Part shown: piece by piece, positions 1 to 4,986 of the stretch
How the letters are laid out: the number at the start of each line of letters is the position of its first letter
Position numbering within the stretch: position 1 is the stretch's first letter
Source: Solirubrobacterales bacterium
Lineage (GTDB): Bacteria; Actinomycetota; Thermoleophilia; Solirubrobacterales; Solirubrobacteraceae
Assembly: GCA_013696535.1 (NCBI GenBank)
Contig: JACCYI010000340.1
Span: 1-7,860 of the forward strand
Direction of reading: 5' to 3'
Length of the DNA stretch: 7,860 bases
Made by a program: the position numbers and the translations under genes
Notes under the pieces: model-generated
Told to the model about the DNA's origin: nothing
Databases searched by the model: none
The model's input: only the letters and a program-made list of their open reading frames with translations

Positions 1-1818
1 GGCCGCAACCGCTCGTGCGGTCGCCTGGTTGTCACCCGTCAGCAGCACCGGCCTCAGGCCCAGGGCCTTCAACGCGGCAACCGCCTCCGCCGACGTGGGC
101 TTGACGGTATCGGCGACCACGAGGACGGCCCGGACCTCACCGTCCCATGCGGCCAGTACAGCGGTGCGGCCGAGCTGCTCGGCCGCACGCTTGGCAGCAT
201 CGAGCTCATCCGAGATCGGGAGGCTCCACCCGGCCATCAGCGACGGGCGGCCCACCAGCACCGCGTGGCCGTCGACGACGCCCTCGACACCCAGGCCCTC
301 ACGATTGGTAAAGCCCTCGACGGCGCTCGGGGCGCCGAGCTCGTCGCGCGCAGCGTTGGCGATGGCCTTGGCGACCGGGTGCTCAGAGGCGTCTTCCAGC
401 GCGCCGGCGATCCGTAGGACGTCCTCGCGCGTCGTTTCACCCGTGCTGACGATGTCGACCATGCTCATGCTGCCGGTGGTGACCGTGCCGGTCTTGTCGA
501 GCACGATCGTGTCGACCTCGCGGGTGGACTCCAGGACCTCGGGGCCCTTGATCAACAGCCCGAGCTGAGCGCCTCGGCCCGTGCCGACCAACAACGCCGT
601 CGGCGTCGCCAGCCCCAGGGCGCAGGGGCACGCGATGATCAGAACCGCGACGGCGGCGGTGAACGCGAAGGTCAAGTCCTCCCCGGTACCGATCCAGAAC
701 CCGAGCGTCGCCACCGCGATGCCGATCACAACCGGGACGAAGACACCGGAGATGCGGTCCGCCAGCCGCTGGACAGGCGCCTTGCCCGTCTGTGCGTCGG
801 TGACGAGCCTGCCGATCTGCGCCAGCGCGGTGTCGGCGCCGACCTTGGTGGCCCGGACGATCAGACGTCCGCCCGCGTTGACGCTCGCACCGGCGATCTC
901 GTCACCCGGGTGCATCTCGACGGGCACGGATTCACCGGTCAACAACGATTGATCGACAGCGCTGGTCCCCTCGAGGACGACACCGTCGGTGGCGACCTTC
1001 TCGCCCGGCCGCACGACGAAGCGGTCACCGACTCCGAGCTGCTCGACGGCCACGCGGCGTTCCACACCGGTCTCATCGAGGACGGCGACGTCCTTGGCGC
1101 CGAGCTCCAGCAAGGCGGTCAGCGCCGCTCCGGCGCGGCGCTTGGCGCGCGCCTCGAAGTAGCGGCCGGCAAGCAGGAAGACCGTGACGATCGCCCCGAC
1201 CTCCAAGAAGATGTGGTCGGCCCCCTCGCCGGCCTTGGGGATGAGGTCGAAGCTCATCGTCATGCCCGGCATACCGGCGTTCCCGATGAACAGCGCGTAC
1301 AGCGACCACAGCCAGGCGGCCAGTGTCCCGATGCTGATGAGCGTGTCCATCGTCGCCGTGCCGTGCTTGAGGTTGGCCCAGGCGGCGCGGTGGAACGGCC
1401 AGGCGCCCCAGAGGATCACCGGAGTGGCCAGATCGAGCGCCAGCCACTGCCAGTTGTCGAACTGGAGCGCCGGAATCATCGACAGGAGGAGCGTCGGGAT
1501 CGCCAGCAGCGCCGAAACGATCAACCGCCGACGCAGTGGAGCCGTGTCATCCACGTCCTCGTCGACGGAGCCCTGCGGCTCATCGGACGGCAAGACGGCT
1601 TGATACCCGGCGGCCTGGACCGCGCCGGCAAGCTGCTCAGGCTGGACGGTGATTGCGTCGTACTCGACGGTCGCCTTCTCGGTCGCGTAGTTCACTGAAG
1701 CCGTGACACCGTCGAGCTTGTTGAGCTTGCGCTCGATGCGGTTCGCGCACGAGGCGCAGGTCATGCCGATGATCGGCATCTCGACGTGCGCCGCGACGCT
1801 CGGGCTCTCGGCTGCCAT
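1..1818 (-). CDS. copA: Copper-exporting P1B-type ATPase CopA (3' end outside window)
   Basis: Inner-membrane ATPase expected to export Cu(I) from the cytosol. The 606 codons visible show, in order: an N-terminal heavy-metal-associated domain with GMTCASC (C21, C24); membrane segments near 98-118, 124-143, 157-179 and 202-222; an actuator domain with TGES at 294-297; the CPC metal-transport motif (C397-P398-C399, followed by ALGLATPTA as in Cu ATPases); the phosphorylated Asp in DKTGT (D441); the HP motif at 480-481; and TGDN at 594-597. The reading frame is open to base 1, so the GDGxND hinge and the last two membrane helices lie outside. The extracytoplasmic loop before the fourth helix carries M183, M186 and M188, which fits copper release. 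The ATG at 1818 lies 2 bases after the stop of the upstream gene, with GGGAGG ahead of it, so it is the third gene of a copZ-led operon. Copper specificity is inferred from the CPC context and from the csoR and copZ neighbours. Confidence 0.96.
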   Translation of the reverse strand, partial: MAAESPSVAAHVEMPIIGMTCASCANRIERKLNKLDGVTASVNYATEKATVEYDAITVQPEQLAGAVQAAGYQAVLPSDEPQGSVDEDVDDTAPLRRRLIVSALLAIPTLLLSMIPALQFDNWQWLALDLATPVILWGAWPFHRAAWANLKHGTATMDTLISIGTLAAWLWSLYALFIGNAGMPGMTMSFDLIPKAGEGADHIFLEVGAIVTVFLLAGRYFEARAKRRAGAALTALLELGAKDVAVLDETGVERRVAVEQLGVGDRFVVRPGEKVATDGVVLEGTSAVDQSLLTGESVPVEMHPGDEIAGASVNAGGRLIVRATKVGADTALAQIGRLVTDAQTGKAPVQRLADRISGVFVPVVIGIAVATLGFWIGTGEDLTFAFTAAVAVLIIACPCALGLATPTALLVGTGRGAQLGLLIKGPEVLESTREVDTIVLDKTGTVTTGSMSMVDIVSTGETTREDVLRIAGALEDASEHPVAKAIANAARDELGAPSAVEGFTNREGLGVEGVVDGHAVLVGRPSLMAGWSLPISDELDAAKRAAEQLGRTAVLAAWDGEVRAVLVVADTVKPTSAEAVAALKALGLRPVLLTGDNQATARAVAA

Positions 1819-1820
1819 GA

Positions 1821-2738
1821 TTACTTGACCTCCCGGGTGAAAGCGACCGTCTGAACGTGGCCCCGATGCTGGAACTGAAGGAACAACCGGTAACGGCCGG
1901 GGGTCGGGAACGTCGCCGCGAACCCGATCGGGTCGCCCCTGGCGGCGCGGTGGCCCTGCTCGGTCGGATGCACGTGCAGGAAGGCCAGGTCGCCCTCACG
2001 CAAAGCCACCAGGTGCCCACGGGCGCCGAGATAACGCTCGATCTGGACGGTCTGGCCTTCCTTGGTGACCGTGAAACGCAGGTCTGCCTCCTCGCCGGGA
2101 CGAGCGTGGTCAGCGCCGAGCCGGACGTCATAGCTCCCGTCGCTCACTGACGTCCTCGACGGACTCGCCAAGGGTTTCAGGTCCGCGGCACCATCGACCC
2201 GCAGGTCGTTTGCCAGCGTGAAGGACTCGTCTTGGTAGGAGAAGTCGGCGAACAGCCGATACGAGCCAGCTTCGTCCAGGCGCAGCCTCGTGTTCCAGCC
2301 CCCGTCGGCGCCCTGCTTGGGGTGGAGGTGTTGAAAGCCGGTCAGATCGCGCCGGACGACGATCAGATGCAGTCGCTTGGTGTGCTCGACGTCGAAGTCG
2401 CGCACCGTCTCACCAACGTCATCAACGATGCGAAAGCCGAGGCTCTCAGTCCGGCCGCGGCGTAGCTCGGAATCGTCGACGATGACGCGCAGGCCGTCGG
2501 CCGCTACCGCCAGGCCTCGAAGCGGACGGGCTTTGCTCCGGCCGCGGTCGTGCGCGCCCGGCTTGGATCCGTGCTCCCCTGACTCGGCCCCATGCGCGCT
2601 CTGATCCTTTTCGGCGGGGCCTTGCGCGGAGCGCCCAGAGTCGCGATCGGGACCGATCGCTCCGCCGGCCAGGGCTCCTCCGCCGAACAACACGGCAAGC
2701 ATGACGGCAAAGCCGGCGAGCTTGGCAAGAGCGCTCAC
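1821..2738 (-). CDS. Secreted/anchored protein with two HxHP repeat domains, copper operon
   Basis: A 305-residue protein I cannot assign to a named family. Residues 1-29 form one hydrophobic segment after a Lys, consistent with a signal peptide or membrane anchor; the protein has no Cys, so it is not a lipoprotein. Residues 30-70 are a polar, His-bearing linker (H49, H56, H63). Two related domains follow, about 80-182 and 202-304. Each contains R-x-H-L, then F-x-H-x-HP (H124/H137/H139 and H242/H255/H257), then G-x-YRLF near the end. The GTG start overlaps the copZ stop in a GTGA, with a GAGGT ribosome site 6 bases upstream, and copA begins 2 bases after its TAA. Its place between copZ and copA, its predicted export and its paired His residues suggest extracytoplasmic copper binding or delivery; that role is inference. 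A beta-sandwich of YtkA/FixH-like or cupredoxin-like type is possible. Confidence 0.85.
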   Translation of the reverse strand: MSALAKLAGFAVMLAVLFGGGALAGGAIGPDRDSGRSAQGPAEKDQSAHGAESGEHGSKPGAHDRGRSKARPLRGLAVAADGLRVIVDDSELRRGRTESLGFRIVDDVGETVRDFDVEHTKRLHLIVVRRDLTGFQHLHPKQGADGGWNTRLRLDEAGSYRLFADFSYQDESFTLANDLRVDGAADLKPLASPSRTSVSDGSYDVRLGADHARPGEEADLRFTVTKEGQTVQIERYLGARGHLVALREGDLAFLHVHPTEQGHRAARGDPIGFAATFPTPGRYRLFLQFQHRGHVQTVAFTREVK

Positions 2739-2956
2739 CCGACGACCTCGTAGCCGGCCTCGGCAACCGCGCTCGTGACCGCCTCGTCGACGAAGCCCTC
2801 ACCGGAAACCGTCAACCGGCCCGATGCGAGGTCGACGTCGACCCTCTCGACACCGGCGATCTCCGAGACCTCCTCGCGCACGGACTTCACACAATGCGAG
2901 CAGGTCATGCCCTGAACGGTGAAGATGCGTGCCTGGCCGGCTGGAATGGTGCTCAC
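2735..2956 (-). CDS. copZ: Copper chaperone CopZ (single HMA domain)
   Basis: A 73-residue cytosolic protein consisting of one heavy-metal-associated domain. It has the Cu(I)-binding loop GMTCSHC at 16-22 (C19, C22) and the usual beta-alpha-beta pattern, ending GYEVVG. Family members carry Cu(I) to the N-terminal domain of CopA and to CsoR-type sensors; both partners are encoded here. The start is GTG, with an AGGAG ribosome site about 4 bases upstream (2961-2965). It is the first gene of the leftward operon; its TGA overlaps the GTG of the 305-residue protein by 4 bp, so translation is probably coupled. Two C/G-tract palindromes lie upstream (2969-2983, 3001-3015), fitting release from repression by CsoR when copper rises. 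Confidence 0.93.
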   Translation of the reverse strand: MSTIPAGQARIFTVQGMTCSHCVKSVREEVSEIAGVERVDVDLASGRLTVSGEGFVDEAVTSAVAEAGYEVVG

Positions 2957-2968
2957 GTTGCTCCTAGT

Positions 2969-2983
2969 TACTCGGGGGGAGTA
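2969..2983 (-). promoter_or_regulatory. CsoR-type operator candidate, site A
   Basis: On the minus strand this reads TACTCCCCCCGAGTA, with arms TACTC and GAGTA flanking a C-tract. It matches the site at 3083-3097 in 13 of 15 positions. CsoR proteins are known to bind TAC/GTA-bounded C/G-tract palindromes. Seen from copZ it lies in the leader, just upstream of the ribosome site; an alternative -10-like TATACT (2980-2985) overlaps its left end. Binding is inferred. Confidence 0.6.
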
Positions 2984-2996
2984 TATTCCCTACCTT

Positions 2997-3024
2997 AGCA
3001 TACACCCTGGGGGTAAGCTTGCAA
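2997..3024 (-). promoter_or_regulatory. Probable copZ operon promoter
   Basis: On the minus strand TTGCAA (3019-3024) and TATGCT (2997-3002) are separated by 16 bases, giving a sigma70-like -35/-10 pair ahead of copZ with a start site near 2990. The palindrome at 3001-3015 fills the spacer and shares its last two bases with the -10, a layout expected for repression by CsoR. No transcript data are available; the hexamers match the consensus only in part. Confidence 0.5.
3001..3015 (-). promoter_or_regulatory. CsoR-type operator candidate, site B
   Basis: On the minus strand this reads TACCCCCAGGGTGTA, an inverted repeat with six of seven base pairs matching around a central base. It closely resembles known copper-responsive CsoR operators (TACCCC / GGGGTA arms). 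It sits between the putative -35 and -10 of copZ, so bound CsoR would block RNA polymerase. Confidence 0.68.
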
Positions 3025-3082
3025 GCAGCTCGGGGGGTACTTCTATGCCTCGTGTCGGCGGGACGTGGGACTAGCGCGGGAG

Positions 3083-3097
3083 TACCCCCCCGGAGTA
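3083..3097 (+). promoter_or_regulatory. CsoR-type operator candidate, site D, upstream of csoR
   Basis: On the plus strand this reads TACCCCCCCGGAGTA, the core of a longer GTAC...GTAC inverted repeat (3082-3098). It matches site B in 12 and site A in 13 of 15 positions. Its end overlaps a -10-like TACTCT (3096-3101) that lies 8 bases before the csoR ATG, mirroring the way site B overlaps the copZ -10. This fits autoregulation of csoR. A partial half-site, GGGGGGTAC, lies at 3032-3040. Confidence 0.6.
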
Positions 3098-3109
3098 CTC
3101 TTCCACGGT

Positions 3110-3415
3110 ATGGCTTCCACCGATACCGAATCGACTTCCACCCGCGGGTATTCAACGACCAAGGACCAACTCCAGAAGCGCCTGCGACGCATCGAAGGAC
3201 AGGTGCGCGGGCTGCAGGGGATGGTCGAGGACGACCGCTGGTGCCCCGACATCCTCCAGCAGGTGGCCGCCGTTCAGGCCGCCCTCAACAAGGTGGCGCT
3301 CGGACTCGCCGAAGGACACGTTCGACACTGCATGTCCGCGGGCACCGACGATCCCCAGCGCCGCGACGATATGACGCATGAGCTGATGCAGGCGCTCGGG
3401 CGCCTGACCCGATGA
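3110..3415 (+). CDS. csoR: Copper-sensing transcriptional repressor CsoR
   Basis: A 101-residue all-helical DNA-binding repressor of the CsoR/RcnR family. The apo form binds operator DNA and Cu(I) releases it. The Cu(I) ligand pattern is complete: C45, H70 and C74, with spacings of 25 and 4 as in Mycobacterium tuberculosis CsoR (C36/H61/C65). The family core RRIEGQVRGLQGMV is at about 26-39. Trp44 stands where the mycobacterial protein has Tyr before the first Cys. I chose ATG 3110 because the in-frame GTG at 3065 would add a tail unlike the family and would place the operator inside the gene. No good ribosome site precedes the ATG (GGAG is 14 bases away), and a -10-like TACTCT lies 8 bases upstream, so a leaderless mRNA is possible. 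The next gene overlaps it by 4 bp. Confidence 0.94.
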   Translation: MASTDTESTSTRGYSTTKDQLQKRLRRIEGQVRGLQGMVEDDRWCPDILQQVAAVQAALNKVALGLAEGHVRHCMSAGTDDPQRRDDMTHELMQALGRLTR

Positions 3416-3894
3416 CGCAGCCGGCCAGGAAAGGACCGTCGATAGACGTGGGACCTGTTCGGGTCGCCGACCTCCAGGCGAGGCTCATGCCCCAGCTCTC
3501 GGTAAGGGGCGGTCGCGCTGCCGTGGACTTCTACAAGTCCGCGTTCGGGGCCGTCGAGGATTACCGCGTCGGTGGCCGCGAAGATGGCGATGACCTAGTC
3601 GCGCAGCTCTCGCTGGGAAGCGCAGCGTTCTGGGTTGCCGACGAGTCGCCACGGCACCGGAACTTCAGCCCTGAGACGTTGGGGGGAGCCACGGCGCGGA
3701 TGCTGTTGATCGTCGAGGACCCGGAGTCCGTCGTGGCGCGGGCCGTGGCGGCCGGGGCCATGGTGATCCAACCGGTCGGCGAGGAGCATGGTTGGCGTCT
3801 GGGGCGGATCGAGGACCCGTTCGGACACCACTGGGAGATCGGGACGCCGCTGATCGCCTGGCCGCCCGCGACCGGAGGTCACGTGAGCGGGTAG
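3412..3894 (+). CDS. VOC superfamily (PhnB/glyoxalase-like) protein
   Basis: A 160-residue protein of the vicinal oxygen chelate fold. Support comes from V-x-GG-x-AA-x-DFY-x-AFGA at about 31-47, the strand-forming middle, and the closing EDPFGHHWEIG motif at 134-144, typical of PhnB-like and bleomycin-resistance/glyoxalase proteins. The first metal-ligand position of glyoxalases (a His or similar after Pro27) is Gln28 here, so catalysis cannot be assumed. The substrate is unknown. Its ATG overlaps the csoR stop (ATGA), so the two are almost certainly co-transcribed and translationally coupled, placing it under copper control if CsoR autoregulates. There is no signal peptide, so it should be cytosolic. 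A role in handling a copper-generated toxic metabolite is speculation. Confidence 0.88.
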   Translation: MTQPARKGPSIDVGPVRVADLQARLMPQLSVRGGRAAVDFYKSAFGAVEDYRVGGREDGDDLVAQLSLGSAAFWVADESPRHRNFSPETLGGATARMLLIVEDPESVVARAVAAGAMVIQPVGEEHGWRLGRIEDPFGHHWEIGTPLIAWPPATGGHVSG

Positions 3895-3895
3895 G

Positions 3896-3957
3896 GCGCC
3901 GCTGTCCCGGCGCAACCTAGGGCGGTAGCCGCCGGCTCGTGCGCCGAACGCGCAGCC
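3896..3957. terminator. Hairpin cluster between convergent genes, possible terminator
   Basis: The 144-bp gap between the VOC gene and the convergent CDF gene holds three GC-rich hairpins: GCGCCG/CGGCGC with a 6-base loop (3896-3913), GGCGG/CCGCC with a 3-base loop (3921-3933), and TGCGC/GCGCA with a 5-base loop (3940-3954) extended by GGC/GCC. None is followed by a T-run, so this is not a classical intrinsic terminator. In this GC context hairpins also arise by chance. The rest of the gap (to 4038) shows nothing I can name beyond two CTCGAG palindromes at 3980 and 4000. Confidence 0.3.
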
Positions 3958-4038
3958 ATCGAAAGCCATGAGGCTCCAGCTCGAGCGCGCCTTTCCGTTC
4001 TCGAGGCCTGCGCGCCGGCTGAGAATTCATCGTCAGCG

Positions 4039-4986
4039 TCACGGCCTCGAGAGGATCGTCAGGAGCTCCTCGCGCGGAGCGTGGTCGACTTGAAGGGTGG
4101 TGTGGGTGATCTCGAATCGCTCCTCGAGCAGCCGCTGGAGGCCGCGTCGCCGCTCATGGCAGTCGGCACCCGGGGCGACCAGCACGTGAGCGGCGAGCGC
4201 CGGGAAGCCGGACGTGACCTCCCAGACGTGGAGGTCGTGAACCTGGATCACCTCCGGCTCGGAAGCCAGTGCCCGACCTACGGCCTGGGCGTCGATCCCG
4301 GCTGGAGTACCTTCGAGCAGGATCCGGCCGGAGTCGCGCAACAGTCGCCAGGCGGACAGGAGCATGAGGGCGCAGACGACCAGGGCGGCGATCGGATCCG
4401 CTTCTCGGAAGCCGAGTACGAGAATGACCGCACCGGCGGTTGCGGCAGCCAGGGATGCATAGAGGTCGGTCAGCACGTGCTGGCGCGCGCCCTCGACGTT
4501 GAGCGACCTGCGCTCGGCGCGCGACAGCGCCCACGCGGCGGCGACGTTGACCACCGCGCCGAGCAGGCCGACGGCGATGACCAGGCCACCCTCGACCGCG
4601 GGCGGATCGAACAGCCGGCGGACCGCCTCAAAGCCGATGATCCCGGCCAGCACGAACAGGCCGGCTCCGTTGACCTGCGCCGAGAGGATCTCTGCCCGCC
4701 CGAAGCCGAACGTGAAGGTTCCGGTCGCAGGGCGGGCGGCCAGGCGGATCGCGACCAGCGCGAGCGCGATCGAAGCGGCGTCGGTGGCCATGTGCGCCGC
4801 ATCGGAGAGCAGAGCCAGTGAGTCCGCGAGCAGACCGATCGCGATCTCGACCCCCATGAAGCCGAGGATCAGCCCCAGCGCGATTGCCAGCCACCTGCGG
4901 TCGGCGTCCGGGGAGAACCCGTGAGAGTGCCCAGGCGCGCCGTGGTCGTGGAGTCGCTCGTCGCCGGAGTGGTCGTGGCCGGCCAT
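4039..4986 (-). CDS. czcD: Cation diffusion facilitator (CzcD/ZitB-like Zn2+/Cd2+ exporter)
   Basis: A 315-residue inner-membrane antiporter that exchanges cytosolic Zn(II), and often Cd(II) or Co(II), for protons. The N-terminal tail is His-rich (H4, H6, H13, H15, H20, H22). Six membrane segments follow from about 32 to 216. The transport site is visible as H65-x3-D69 in the second helix and H170-x3-D174 in the fifth, the His/Asp set of zinc-type CDFs. A cytoplasmic ferredoxin-like domain from about 230 contains HDLHVW at 250-255 and a closing TLQVDH. Its ATG overlaps the stop of the upstream ATPase by one base (TGATG), so it is the last gene of the sensor-ATPase-CDF operon. The exact metal is inferred from the His/Asp site and from its neighbours. 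The symbol denotes the subfamily only. Confidence 0.95.
   Translation of the reverse strand: MAGHDHSGDERLHDHGAPGHSHGFSPDADRRWLAIALGLILGFMGVEIAIGLLADSLALLSDAAHMATDAASIALALVAIRLAARPATGTFTFGFGRAEILSAQVNGAGLFVLAGIIGFEAVRRLFDPPAVEGGLVIAVGLLGAVVNVAAAWALSRAERRSLNVEGARQHVLTDLYASLAAATAGAVILVLGFREADPIAALVVCALMLLSAWRLLRDSGRILLEGTPAGIDAQAVGRALASEPEVIQVHDLHVWEVTSGFPALAAHVLVAPGADCHERRRGLQRLLEERFEITHTTLQVDHAPREELLTILSRP

Noticed and set aside
910..1698. Long plus-strand open frame (262 codons) opposite copA
   Set aside because: It is antisense to a clear P-type ATPase with all its motifs; its translation is Arg/Gly/Asp-rich with no recognisable domain, as expected for GC-rich shadow frames.
2652..2738. Lipoprotein signal in the 305-residue protein
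   Set aside because: The protein contains no cysteine, so no lipobox is possible.
3065..3109. Upstream GTG start for csoR adding 15 residues
   Set aside because: The extension would run through the operator-like palindrome and is unlike CsoR N-termini; ATG 3110 gives the usual length.
3110..3415. Nickel (RcnR) or formaldehyde (FrmR) sensor instead of CsoR
   Set aside because: C45/H70/C74 is the Cu(I) ligand set, and the gene is divergent from copZ-copA.
3980..4005. CTCGAG pair as a terminator stem
   Set aside because: The loop is 14 bases, there is no T-run, and each CTCGAG is itself palindromic, so the pairing is not convincing.
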